A stretch of 64,000 nucleotides of DNA from Polymyxa betae (Eukaryota > Endomyxa > Phytomyxea > Plasmodiophorida > Plasmodiophoridae), in NCBI GenBank assembly GCA_003693705.1, contig RBZT01000424.1, positions 52,090 to 116,089 of the forward strand, written 5' to 3'. The number at the start of each line of letters is the position of its first letter. The stretch's first letter is position 1. Below the pieces are notes generated by a model. It saw only the letters and a list, made by a program, of their open reading frames with translations, did no database searches and had not been told where the DNA came from. Shown here piece after piece: positions 36,301 to 48,353 of this stretch. A program made the position numbers and the translations under genes.

Positions 36301-39300
36301 GTATTTCGTGCAATCATCCAAGTTGGCAACATGGTCCAATATAGGAATCGGTCTGCTGCTTATTTTTAATCGCCCTTTTTTATTGACTATACGCAGTGAT
36401 GTAATCTGGCGATCTGGATGCTCATTGCAAGATCTGGAGCTTCTTGATGGAACCCAATGTAATTATAATCCAGGAGTTGGTTCCAGATCATTACATAATG
36501 TATTCGTATACGGGGCCGGTACGGAAGAACGTTCCATATTGGCAGCGTTTCTACTAGAAAAGCAATGCACTCGGGTACGAATCTCAGTCTTTTACCATTA
36601 CCATTTTCCGTAATGCAAATATTAAAGGCGTTCGTGTGTATAATCAGCCAGAGAGGAATCCCATCTGATCGTCCCGACTTGCAATCATTTGTTGCTGGAT
36701 TGATTTCGGAACTGGGGATAACCGAGTCCATACAGGATCTCGTCTCTGAACTGAAAGTCGTGAAATCCGTCGATAAAGCTGTCCAAAATGTTCAGTCTAA
36801 GTATAATTGCTTTCTCTCGTCATGTGTTGAGCTCATCTAATCTAAGAATTGCAACTTTTCACAAAACGCACCATCATTCATCGTTCATCACTTTGCAGCT
36901 GTCGCCATCACTACAACGATTCGCCGCGGATTTATCGCTCTTAGGTCAACATTCTTTGTTTCTGTTCGAATTCGGTAATAATCCCGATTTCAGGCTCGCA
37001 ATCGCCCATGATTCCCGTCATTGACATTCCATCACATCCATCCGATGATCGTTTTGAATCTTTGCAATGGGCAACCGCTTGCTGCAAGACGGCAACTTCA
37101 AGGTTCTCGCGTTTGGGTTACAAGACGGAATGTTTCACTGATAATTGTAGATACTTGTCACATCATCGACTGATGATGGATTATCTCCAATGTAGCCGAT
37201 TTGCTCTGATACCTATTGGGAATATTGCAATGCGAACTACGTCTTTAATGTTGGACGTGTTCTATGCCCGTCAATTACGTGAAGGAAATCATCTCCTCTG
37301 GTGCTCTTTATCGGATTATCCAGGTCGGATCTTTCGACATTTGGTAATCTGCTCTCGCTAATCTGTCGTATAGATGTTGGTTGTAACGATGCAGCACAAT
37401 GCGACTCTCTGTTCGACGATACCATCAGCAACCCAGAAAGAATCAATCCTGGGTCTGACTTCTAGAACGCATCATCGGTTTACGCTCTTACAGTTTTTCG
37501 TTTAGTTGCTATCGAGGAGCATGCGTTGAAATTGAAGTTTGTAATATGGCGGCAAACGCCCTGCTTTCGAGCGAATGTGTCCGGTTTGTTGATGATACAA
37601 TGAAATCTGCTGATCAACAGCCAGATGCTGACAGTAAAGTTGTTGATTTGCCTAGTTTCTTTCATCTCATTGCTGCACAGGTCAATTCCAGTCACGAATA
37701 CGATTACGTCCGCGATCTGTTGACTGTCTCTCTTCGGCGCCAGCATTTGTCATTCTGAATCGACTAGTCGTAACACTCTTCGATGAAGTTCGTTCTAGTC
37801 AAAATGCTGTCGCCGATGCTCTCCTCAGTCAGGTTTATAAGGTGCTTCCCACAGTATGCTGAAGATATCTGCTCACTGCTGCTACCAGTGGATCACATCT
37901 CCAACTTCCCTTTTGTACGAACCGAATTTGCACCGACTACTGCATAACATCATGCAGAAGGTGTTCGGTCGGTTATGCAACCAGTTCAAAGCTCTTGGAG
38001 CCCAGGTTTTCATCTTCATCGTGTTGTGCTTCATGAGATTAACTTTTGCTTCAGGTCATTTTGGGAACATTCAACAAACTGGTGATATCTACCAAACGCC
38101 CCGATATCAGAGCTGCTCTGTCTTTCCTGAAATACGCTTCCAAAACCATTAATGAACAGGAAATGTTTCGTCATCTTTCATTCAGGTCGCATTCCACCAT
38201 CCCACGACATTGTTTGCGTTTTAATTTGTAGCAATGCAGATATGAAGGTTTATGGCGAAGCTTGCTCTATCTGGATGCTGCAAACTATACCGGAATACCT
38301 TATAGCGATGGAGAAGCTTCAGAAGGACAGATGCAAGATGAAGCAGACGATATCATTGCACAAGGTGTGCGAATTTGTTACTACTCTCGTTGTTGTGGCT
38401 GTTGATTCTAGTTAGGTGAATGGAACATCACCGAATATCTTCCCGAGTTACCTCGAGCTTATTTTATCGAACTGATGACCGATTTTATTGTTCGTCCTTA
38501 TATTTATTGTCGCAATCTCTACCAAGAAATTCGAGAACGAGAAGGTTGTGTTGATTTGACTAAGCTGCAGGAATCCATCCGATTGTATGTTAAAGAACAA
38601 GCTGTAAGCCGTCTGCCATGTCCTGCACCAGAAATGACAATGTTTGGGCAGGAGTCTCATTACGTAAGGCGTCTTCTGGAGATGATTGATATCATCAATA
38701 AGATCGGTCACGGTGTTCATGTTTCAGATGAGGATCGTCAACGAGCCTTGTCTTTTCCCGTTAATCTACGAGGAAGTCATTTGACCATGACAAATTCTGC
38801 TTTAGAGTTTATCAAGATGTGCACTCGAGTTATGGCCATGGTGCGTCATAGTTCCTGTATGTTCAACTTTTGAGAATATGATATCAGGACGACCTCATCG
38901 CTAATGAAGTAAATTGCATGAAATCGGCAGCCCTGCAACTGATCGGGTACAGTCCGTTCTCTCCAGAAGCCGATTTTGTCAATCCATGTGCTACATTCCG
39001 CCTTCGTGACGTACCTTGTTCATGTTGTGATTCCATTCGAGACTTAGATCTGTGCCGAAGCCCACTAAGTCCCCAAGGTGCACTTTTGTGTTCAGCATGT
39101 GGCAATTCGCTAGACCATAATCTTATCGAATCAATGCTGGTTAAATACGTGATCAGAAGATCTGATATGTATCAAGTGCAGGACGTGAAATGCAAGCGAT
39201 GTGGTCGGGTGTCAGGCTCGCCAATCTCACCTCTTTGTCAATGCAGTGGCGATCTTAATTCCGGGATCCAGGACCACGATTGGGTGTCATTTATTGGCAG

Positions 39301-39370
39301 CTTCGCCGGAATCGCAAAGTCATTCAAATTTGACTGGCTGCTTGATATCTGCATCAGTAAGATAAAATGA
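30345..39370 (+). CDS. POLE: DNA polymerase epsilon catalytic subunit
   Basis: Leading-strand replicative polymerase, family B, split into more than twenty short exons. The N-terminus has [16 protein letters not shown]. The proofreading exonuclease shows motif [21 protein letters not shown] (about 31388), TYNGDFFDF and [12 protein letters not shown] (about 32095). The polymerase shows motif [18 protein letters not shown] (about 32850-32940, across an intron) and motif [10 protein letters not shown] (33928), so both activities should be intact. The inactive C-terminal polymerase half follows. The protein ends with two cysteine clusters: CysA around 39017-39105 (CSCC, CSAC) and CysB CKRCG with CQC around 39190-39245, which bind the B subunit and possibly an Fe-S cluster. 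Stops of POLE and the convergent thioesterase are 35 bp apart. Individual exon ends were checked only at key motifs. Confidence 0.95.
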
Positions 39371-39405
39371 CATACGTTATGGTTAACAACGTTTGATTCG
39401 GATAT

Positions 39406-40285
39406 TTAATGGACAATGCTGGAAATATAATCAACCACGTCGCTCATTTCTTGACCAGAAACACTGTGACCCAATCCAGAGTAAACCTTAAACTGAACAG
39501 GGACCCCGGCTTCAGTCAAAATACTGGCTGTCTTCTTTCCAGCTTCGAATCGAACAACGGGATCGATGTTTCCGTGACAAATAAGAATTGGAGTATGCTG
39601 ATTGGCCGCTTTCAGCTTGGATTTCTCGAAAATATCATGGTGTGGAAGATATCCAGACAAAGCGATGATCCCGCCCAACGGTGAGCCCATTTGCAGTCCT
39701 GTATATAAAGACAGTGCTGCTCCCTACAAGTTCGTTATGTCAAAATGAAATTTTTTTGAAAATGAGTCTAACCTGGCTGAATCCTCCAACGATAATACGG
39801 TTGGAGGGGATGCCGCCCTTGATTTCCTCTTCAATCAATTCTTGAACTATTTACAGCATATTAACCCAAGCTAGGTGCTAAAATAGGAAAGAAATACTTG
39901 CGGCTCTCGATTCTTCTAATCCGGTCAACTTTTCGGAATCAATTGAGTTCAACGAATGGATATCATGCCAGGAAGTGCAGGGAAAGTTCCCTAAATCGGT
40001 TTAACAAACCAGAATCGCAGCAAAAGGATTTTGAACCATTCAGAGTAACTGGGCGAATTGGGGCAGTTGGCAGTACGAGCTTCAAGTTGGGAAATGTTTT
40101 CTGAAACGATTTCAATTCCAAAGCCCATGAATCAGCCTACCAGGTGTCAATGAGACTGGCTAACAAGTCGATGTGCCCATTACAGTATCACCTAAACCAT
40201 GAAGGAAAATCAACGTTGCCTGGTGTGCTGACGGAGCTGGTATAGACGTAAGGTTGGAGAATAGCTTCCTTGCTGATGAGCTCAT
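39406..40285 (-). CDS. Acyl-protein thioesterase (LYPLA1/APT1 family)
   Basis: Alpha/beta hydrolase that removes palmitate from cysteines of membrane proteins or hydrolyses lysophospholipids. Exons (minus): 40285-40184, 40136-40037, 39990-39898, 39846-39773 and 39723-39406; introns 46-51 nt; 228 residues, the family's usual size. Motifs: LIFLHGLGDT near the N-terminus, SLNSIDSEKLTGLEESRA, nucleophile elbow GGFSQG (split by an intron after FSQ), HGNIDPVVRFEAG with the catalytic Asp, and GLGHSV with the catalytic His. In-frame sequence continues about 20 residues upstream without ATG and is hydrophobic, but the ATG at 40285 fits homologues. A DHHC palmitoyltransferase, the opposing enzyme class, lies 20 kb away. 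Confidence 0.92.
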
Positions 40286-40636
40286 AGGCAAATGTATTGA
40301 TCCAGCAATCACACCTGCTAATATGATGCAAGTTGAGGTCAATTTCAATGGACATCATTAGGAAGGGGTTGCGCTCCGTGATATCATTTTGTAAATTGTC
40401 GCATCAATATCATTACTGTATATCTTCACAATTACAAATATCAAACATGGTGTTATTTTAGTTGTAGTAGAAATTAATTGCATCAGTATTGCTTGCAATG
40501 CTGCAGTGCAGGGCCTAGATGCATGTCCCTGCTGTACTGCCGAGCTTGCAGAATGTTTTAGAGGGTCGAGCATTAGAGCGGTACCCTACTGTCGATCGAT
40601 TCATTGCCTTTCGATTTCATCGCAATATAAACAACC

Positions 40637-43221
40637 ATGGATATCGCATCCAAGCAGACTATGGAAGAGCGAGTTGCAGCTCGCTGGGAACGCATAAAAA
40701 ATCGACGGCAGAAGCAAGGTTATCCACAAGGATGAAATTGCCAACTGGATTTGACCAAAGTGTTAGATGCGGGAGATAATGCAGATATTACATCGCCATC
40801 TGGTGATGTCATGTCCAATAAGTCCATTTCCAAAACAGCCTTGTTAAGTTCTCGAAACAAAATCGGACAGCTGCAGGTTTGATTAGACTAAAAGTGCAAG
40901 AATTATCATTAACAAGTCGTAATTCAATGTAACAGATCGAAGCAAGACGTCAGGTTTCAAATATTCAGTTACGCAGCGACCAACGTGAATATCAACGACG
41001 ACAATCAGATCAGCGTGTACGTGAGCGATTGGCTGTCAGAATTGAAGAAGAAAACAATGAATCCCAAACTGTCATGGAACATATTGAGGCCGGGTGGGCT
41101 TCAATCTCAGAACTGAAAGTTCCTCAGGAGATTGCAGATCGTATCCAACAACAAGAAGACGAATGCAGTAAAGTGCTGAAAGCCAAAGCTAAGGTATTCA
41201 GTATCTATAGGATTCAAAGGAATCTTTTTCGATTTGTACTGATAGGTCAATGAAGAGCTGGAGGCAGAATTGAAACTGAAATCAGATCAATACACAGAGT
41301 TGATGAAAATCCAGGAAGGAGAAATCACTGAATTGCTCCGGGTCATGCATGAGCAATATCATCGTGTACAGCAAGGCTATGAACAAGAACTTGATACAAT
41401 CGAAGCTGCTTTTCTCGAGGAAAGAAGGCTCACACTTGAAGCTAATCGAAAGCAAATTGACGAATGCTTCGAGAACCGTCGTGCGATGGAATTACAGATT
41501 TTGGACTCCAAGATGAAGAGAGACCAGAAATATCAGGTGTGTTAGCCGTTGCCTATTAGTAATGACAACATGCTAAAATCACTCTTTTTAGGATGAGCTT
41601 GACCACCTGCGACAACGGGACACCGAAGATTACAATAAGCTCAAGATGAATCTTGAAAATAATATTCAACTTCTTGAGCAGCAATTGGAAGAAATGAGAG
41701 CAACGTATCAGTTGAATACGGAAAAGCTCAATTATAACTTTCAAGTATTGAAGGAACGAGAAAAGGAGAATCTTGATACAGTTGATCACCAAAAAAGAAA
41801 GTTGAAGAGGTTATCTAAATATCCTATTGTTGGTATCTTTTGGAATGTGACTATTCTAATAGATTGTCTACGACATTGGCAACATTAAGGCAGAAATATG
41901 GAGAGCAGGATCGCAAGTTCAAACAGGAGAATCACGAATTAACTGATGAGTATCGGTAGCGTACTGTTATGATAATGGTTGCAGCAACATCAAACTGTCT
42001 TCAGGCGAATTACAAGACAATACAAGGAACTTCAGCGAAAATTCAGGTCTCACATTTCATTTTATACATTTACCAACAACACCAACGTTCCATAGGCACT
42101 TTGAGAAGGTTGATAATAAGAAATATGACGATATTTGGTCTATGAATCACGAATCTATAATGTTGCTGGTTAAAAAGGTCCAGAGTAACAATCAGGCATA
42201 AGATCAACAAATAATTAATAATATGTCAGGTCTTGGAAGCAGACAAAATCATCCACGAACAGATCCTGTGTGTTCCTTGGCAAAGTCCAGATCAGTTCAG
42301 TCTTTTACAGGATCAAGATCTTGGCATGATTACCAACAATCACTCTCCAAATCGGGCTCCATCACCATCGACGTCTCCAGCCGCTAAACTCGCCTCTTCT
42401 CTACTATCATCGACTGAGTATTGATGTGCATTTCTATTTTCAATTAACATAGCAACTAATTGGTTCCAAAGATCCGATGCCAGATTGCATCAAGTATTAT
42501 CAATTGTGGCTTCTGAAGCCGCCTTCTTGGTTGACGCTAAAACTCAACAAATGGTGGCTGCACTTCCAGAAAACCAGCGATTGCTTTATCAATGTGACTC
42601 AATACTTCATGCGCTTGGTGTTGATTCGAAAGACGACCTCGACGAGATTGTATCGATGCTATATCAGCAACCAGGTCATGATAATAAGCACAGCAATACA
42701 CAGGATACGTCGAATCAGTCCCCTTTCGTACACCCGAACGATTTTCTGAAAGTAATATGCCCTTGAACACAATCAATTTGTTAAGCGACTGGACAGGTGA
42801 TCAGGAAATTTATAGCCAATAAACAATCTAAATCATGCTCCGGTACGGAGACCAAACGTCAGAATCAAGAAAAGCGGCATAAGTTAATCGGTGAAGGTCG
42901 CGAACATAAGAAAACTCGTGACGAGGAATTCTGGAACCGTGTTGGAAACATCATCGATCCTTCGAAAATTAAAGTATTGTCATTGATTCGATTTGTTTGC
43001 AAGAAATTGACAGCTGAACTCAGGTATGGAATACATTGGAGCATTCTTTACTGGAGTACAATCGGGTATTATCAGAACGAGCTGATATCGTTGACGAAAT
43101 CAGACAACTTGATGAACAGAATCAGCAACTCCGACTTCTATTGGACAAATACCTTCACGCTGAGATCAATCAAGAACTAAATATTGCACCAAACCAAGTT
43201 CTACAACTACCAAAAATCTAA
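40637..43221 (+). CDS. DRC1: Dynein regulatory complex subunit 1
   Basis: Coiled-coil subunit of the nexin-dynein regulatory complex, which links outer doublet microtubules and controls dynein in motile cilia. Start ATG 40637 (MDIASKQTMEERVAARWERI, CAACCATGG context). The body is almost wholly coiled coil. The family-diagnostic central stretch has YQLNTEKLNYNFQVLKERE with KRKLKRL, then ADKIIHEQILCVPW. The conserved C-terminal domain has EEFWNRVGNIIDPSKIKVWN, LLEYNRVLSERADIVDEI and NQELNIAPNQVLQLP. About a dozen exons with introns of roughly 45-60 nt. Convergent with the next gene, with 41 bp between stops. Together with BBS2 it points to a motile flagellum. Confidence 0.93.
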
Positions 43222-43262
43222 ATACATCGATGTAAATCTGGATTCGTTCGTTGATTAATGAT

Positions 43263-43688
43263 TTACCAGTCTTCATCTGCTAACACCAGGGAGAAGCCGT
43301 CAACAGCATCTTTCATGGATTCTTCATTGCGATGTTTTTCCTCAAAGTTCGGTGAGTTCAATTGATTCAAAGCTTGCTGTAGTCGCAGAACCTGTTCTTC
43401 GCTTTCGTTGGCAGAAGGAACTTCTGGTTCCTGTAAATAATCTTCTACTGGTTTTGGGGCGCCCAGGGAACGACCTGGTGAATGCGAGCGTCTTCGTTGA
43501 CGATCTCGAGGTGGCGACAGATGACGAGAATGAGCCTCATGGTTAACGTGGCCAGCACCAGAGAACTGACCACTATGATGCTTTCTCGGAGATCTTTTGT
43601 GGATGGTGACATGACCCTGATGCTGAGAATGATTTTGAACTTCATGCTTGCTGGCGTTGTCAGCATACTGATGAAACGATTTGGTCAT
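43263..43688 (-). CDS. Basic, His/Ser/Arg-rich disordered protein
   Basis: Single uninterrupted frame of 141 residues, ATG at 43688. The first 80 residues are His/Ser/Arg/Pro-rich (HLSPPRDRQRRRSHSPGRSL), like an SR or RNA-associated tail. The last 60 are acidic and helical, with EEQVLRLQQALNQLNSPNFE, ending FSLVLADEDW. No family recognised. The intronless frame, clean ATG and protein-like C-terminal half support a real gene. Convergent with DRC1. Confidence 0.6.
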   Translation of the reverse strand: MTKSFHQYADNASKHEVQNHSQHQGHVTIHKRSPRKHHSGQFSGAGHVNHEAHSRHLSPPRDRQRRRSHSPGRSLGAPKPVEDYLQEPEVPSANESEEQVLRLQQALNQLNSPNFEEKHRNEESMKDAVDGFSLVLADEDW

Positions 43689-43961
43689 GTTTTAGAAGTC
43701 TTGGACAAAATTTTCTATCATGCATAACTTCGAACAGGCGCCCAGATGATGCATAAGTGACGTCATGCGTTCATGACGTGTGCCGATACACCATTATCAT
43801 ACTTTCCATTCTCGTGGGTAATTTGAAACAGTCATTGAAACTAACTTTTTGTGAAAGGGCCAATCACACCAGCAACAACCAACAGCACAACCAGCTTGAT
43901 AGATATATTGAACGATTCCCAATTATATATCAGTAATCTTTGGCTTGACAAAACAAACACA

Positions 43962-44318
43962 TTAGGATGGGTTCACAACTGGGCCGACAAATATATTTTG
44001 AGCCCAACTCTGGGAAGAACTGGAATAGAATACGGCCAACCAAACAATCCAGATTGCAACGAACGCCACTAAGGCCATGAAAGAATTTTTGACATCTGAA
44101 GGAAATCAACAAAAAAACAAGCTTCGTTGAATAACATTACTATTTCTAGCTGATGAAGATTTGTAATACAAAGTAATATTGAGAAGCAAGAGAACTGGGA
44201 GAGCGAGCAGCCCTAAGATGAAAAGAATAGTAGACGATCGGTCGATCAGACGCTCCCTGATATCAGGAATGAGTCGGTCATTAGGCTGGTCTTGATCTGG
44301 TCCTCCTGGTTGCTGCAT
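43962..44318 (-). CDS. Small polytopic membrane protein, PEN-2-like
   Basis: Exons 44318-44141 and 44095-43962 (45-nt intron) give 103 residues. Two hydrophobic segments follow a polar N-terminus: ILFILGLLALPVLLLLNITL and SFMALVAFVAIWIVWLAVFY. The protein ends WAQNIFVGPVVNPS. Length (human PEN-2 is 101), hairpin topology, the Leu-Pro-x5-Leu-Asn pattern in the first helix and a short Pro-containing tail resemble PEN-2, the gamma-secretase subunit that activates presenilin. The similarity is by pattern, not by long identity, so other small ER membrane proteins remain possible. Divergent from the TLDc gene; two TAGGGTTT motifs lie between them. Confidence 0.5.
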
Positions 44319-44400
44319 CAGGATCGGAACAGAATGAAGTAAAGATAGAGAGATGAATGAGACACAGCAGAGACAGAGCCGATTGAAAGGTGAAACGTTG

Positions 44401-44431
44401 TAGGGTTTGACCAAATGATGTATTAGGGTTT
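44401..44431 (-). promoter_or_regulatory. Pair of telo-box-like motifs in a divergent promoter
   Basis: TAGGGTTT occurs at 44401-44408 and 44424-44431, 23 bp apart. They read AAACCCTA toward the PEN-2-like gene, whose start is 83 bp from the nearer copy. In plants AAACCCTA is a known promoter element (telo-box). Whether it acts here is inference. Confidence 0.35.
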
Positions 44432-44519
44432 ATATGACTGTATGATTTACACAGTCTGATACATTACAGTTAATGGTGTTACATTGCATTCATCTACATG
44501 TCAGGTTTCCACATTAAAC

Positions 44520-45510
44520 ATGGTTCATTCAAATATTACTTTAGATCTGGCTAATGATCTCAATCTATCAGCCAATACTCATGATCTACATCCCATCTAC
44601 TTTCTACTTCTTCTCACAGCTATTGCTATTGCCATGGCTTGGAAATCCAAGCCATATATTACCTATTTGAAGAAATGTAAAGCCCAATATATACCGCTCG
44701 ATCTCACTCCCAATCTCAATTCGCCTTCCATTGTTGTTCCGTCTGCCACCACAGAGAAATTTGATTCTGATAAGGGAGATAATGATCTTCTAGCTGAGGT
44801 GGTTAGATCGATTTCTTCCCAATCGATGATATTAAGCGCTATTGAATGTCGCCAACTAAACGAAAATCTTCCAGTTCGGCTCGCTTCTAAATCCTGGTCC
44901 TTGTTATACAGCACAGCAGTACATGGCAGAAGTTTAACCTGCTTCTATCGCAAAGCAGAAAGCTTATCAAAAGATCGCTCTGTGATTCTATTGATCAGGT
45001 TGATATTTTGAACTGTATTGAACACATTGTATAATTATACCTATAACTAGAGATACTCTTGGAGGTGTATTTGGTGCATTCTGTCCTGTACCATGGGTTC
45101 AAAGCTCTACTCATATTGGAAATGGTCTGCATTGCATCTGCTCATTTATCGCAGCGTCCTGATTAATTCTCCAGGAGAGACATTCGTTTTCACTTTAAGA
45201 CCTAAGATAGCCATGTTCCCTTGGTTGGACTTTCATCTTCGTTTGTGAAATTTATTGATGAACTATTAGGACTAGGAACAATGCCTTCTTTGTTGTTGGT
45301 CAGAAGAGATATATAGCTGTCGGTACGTGACAGTTTCATATTCTTTGCAAGATCAATAATTATATAGGTGGTGGATCTAGATTCGCGTTGTGGTTAGATG
45401 AATCGTTTGAGAAAGGCTCATCCGGCACATCTGAAACCTTTCATAATCCTGTATTGAGCACGACCCCATCTTTCGATTGCTGTCTAATGGAACTATGGGC
45501 TATATCATAA
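44520..45510 (+). CDS. TLDc-domain protein with N-terminal membrane helix
   Basis: Five exons: 44520-44998, 45051-45124, 45175-45223, 45270-45322 and 45368-45510; 265 residues. The TLDc domain starts near residue 110 (LPVRLASKSWSLLYSTAVHG). It continues DTLGGVFGAFCPVPW, GETFVFTLRPK, the RNNAFFVVGQ strand, GGGSRFALWLDESFEKGSSG, and ends with SETFHNP and MELWAIS, all standard landmarks. TLDc proteins (OXR1, NCOA7, TBC1D24) protect against oxidative stress and several bind the V-ATPase. Unlike most, this one has a hydrophobic segment at residues about 22-40 (HPIYFLLLLTAIAIAMAW) that would anchor it in a membrane. The start is the first ATG after stops. Confidence 0.88.
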
Positions 45511-45647
45511 TAATATCTTCGCATGTCGTTTATTTATGAAGTCTAATGAAAACGGATTAATGAAATAAATCTGTTGATATAATAACTTTAATCGGAGTGG
45601 GTCCCGCTCCCATTGAATTCATTTCTCTTTGGGGTGGTCCTTAAATC

Positions 45648-48353
45648 ATGACACAATCAGATCTTGATGATGAGGCTGTCATTCAGGAATTACAACAACG
45701 TGTTAATCAAGTCAATACAGATCTTAGCACATGTCAGCAGCTAACAGATCAGATGGTATATCAGTCACTAATTCTCATCATTAACCTATTCATCGCTGAT
45801 TCTGCAGTGTGACGTCTTTAATGGCTTCCAACAAAGGTTATCAATGCTTGAATCTACTATGCTTCCTATTCATAAGCAGACACAAAGTTTAACTATTGCT
45901 CAGAAAAGTACAAATTTACTGTCGACTTTATGCATCTGAAACACCATCGCAGATATTGATCGGACGATCGAAGAAGTCGATTTAATTCAAAGAAATACAA
46001 CCATTGCTGAAATTCCTGAACCAAAAGTTGATGAAAAGTATGTGATTCTTCTGATAAGATTAATTGGTTGTGAGAGTTTCATTTGTAGAAGTATTGCTCA
46101 TAACTTGGAGCAATTCTGCTCTCAAGTTGATGAGATATTATCAGCCAGATCATTCTTTCAGGCTCGACAGTTCCTGCCAAGTGCTAATAAGAATATCCAA
46201 GCTTGTCAAATATTATTAAAGAGATGTGTCAAGGTGGTCGCTACGAATGGCTCTGGAATTTGTTATTGTATTGACGAGCTTTCATTTGTACAGTCTTGTG
46301 AGAATGAGTTCAAGAATATCATTGAAACTGACAGCAAGAAGATCGACTTCTCTCAGCTTCCATGGCCGCTTCCGACTGATTACCAACCGGTATTAGATAG
46401 TATATTAACATTGTGAACTCATGTAATTTTAGCATATGATGTTTAGATATCGAGCTCTACTTTGAATAAGCTTGGATCATTAGCAGCGTGCCTTCATAGA
46501 TGTTCTGCTGGTGATGTATTTATCAAACATCTAATACAAGTTCGTACAGACACAGTTCGTGCGTCATTAGAGACAGCAAGTTCAACAAACAAGGCATCAT
46601 CTGGTTCTTCTGATTCTATCACTGAGTAATTGCGATTATTATCAGGTTAATATTCGTAATAGCTCATTGTTGTATATAGGGACAGTCAAAGAATGGCTCA
46701 AAAGATGAAAAGTAAACTATTAGGTGTTAAGAAAAAAATATCTTCAGAGCAGTATGAGAGAGGGTCCCATGTCTTTATCAAGTTTATGCAGTTCTTATTA
46801 TTTCTTATTAAGGTATTATTCTATAGTAGTTCACCTAAACTTTTATAATATTTGCTGCAGATGGAGCAGACCTTTATTCAAGATCTGTTTGCTTTAACAC
46901 AATGTCCAAGTTCTGATATGCGAGCTTGTATAACATCAATCACCAATAGGTAGAGTTTGAATTCTATTGTTTGGCTCATACTGATTAGAATACTAAGTCT
47001 GTTTGATTGCGTGATTAAAGAAGCAGAAGAGTTGATGAAGAAGAAATCGGACAGCAAAGTTCTCATTCTTCTAGATATCCTGGATAATTTGAATTCCATT
47101 ATCGAGATCCATAAACAGCAGGTATAAAGTCAGACTTTCAAATAGTCCTGAATAATGAGCCCACAGGATTTGAATTCTCTCAAACTTGTCGCTGGACAGT
47201 TTGTCGAAGCTATACAGAAGGCTATTGATTACAGGAAGGAGAAGATTGCCCATTCTTACTCGAAGCAGCAGTTTCCTGTTGATGGAGGTTAGAAGACATG
47301 CATTTGATATCAAATTCAATTGAATCAGTATTGGTACAGGATATGACACAATTACTATTCAGACGATGAACTTCATATCGCGATTATTTGAATATAGGTG
47401 ATTCTATATGATCTGTATTCTGATATATTTTCATACTTCTGCCAAGACCTACGATTGAGTCAAGCTCGCCACCGCTCCCTAAAATTGAAGCTGCTATTAG
47501 CGTATTCTTGACTGCTTTAAATTCCAGGTAAATCTGTATTGCTCTTTAAACTGTTCGTTACATATATATGCAGTTTAGAGCAAAAGGCTCGTTCTTATAA
47601 GAATATCTGGTCGGTATCTGACATACTTCATTTATGATCTAATGTTGACCTTATACATTGGCAGCTTAATGCATATATTTCTCATGAATAATGCCAATTA
47701 TATACTGAGGAATATCAGAAACTTACCCGACCTGTCCTCCATTCTTTCCAAGCAAAAGATTATCTCTGACATCGAACAACAATTTAAGTTGGCATTGGAA
47801 GCATATCGGCAGACAACGTAAACCATGATTGTGATGGATAAGCAGTTATTCAATTGTAATAGATGGTTTAAATTGTTATCGTATATTGAGAAGAAGGATG
47901 ACATCGGTGATCTATCAGGTCCCTTAAGTCATCCCCAGAAGAAAGCTATCAAGCAGAGTTTCTCGGTATGATAGATGCTGACTAATGAGAAGAGCTGAAT
48001 TGAAGTGCTGCCAGGGATTCAATGCGACATTTGAAGAGCTGTATAGCACTCAGAAACAGTTTTCTGTTCCTGATTCAGATCTAAGAAGTCAACTACGTAA
48101 TACAAATGTGGAATTGATAGTTCCTAAGTATCACATATTTCTAGAAAGGTCTTTCATCTATCTTATTTGAAATACATGCATAATCCATCCAATTCTGTCA
48201 GGTTTTCTAATATCGAGTTCTCTAATCATCCAGGAAAGTATATCAAGTATCATGTTAGTGTTCTTGAACAAATGCTCAATAAATTCTTTGATGAAGAGGT
48301 AAATTGGTTTTGTTATCCTTAATAGGTTATTTGTCTAAACTCCTTAGGCTTAA
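45648..48353 (+). CDS. EXO70: Exocyst complex subunit Exo70
   Basis: Membrane-binding subunit of the exocyst, which tethers secretory vesicles to the plasma membrane. Start ATG 45648; the N-terminal coiled coil has MCDVFNGFQQRLSMLESTML. About 15 short exons follow. Family-specific C-terminal landmarks: NNANYILRNIR, HPQKKAIKQSF followed by GFNATFEELYSTQKQFSVPD, DLRSQLR, and HPGKYIKYHVSVLEQMLNKF ending FDEEA. The final exon is only six bases (GCT TAA at 48348-48353) after a 49-nt intron. A stop occurs soon after in any other reading. The identity rests mainly on the C-terminal third. Confidence 0.88.
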
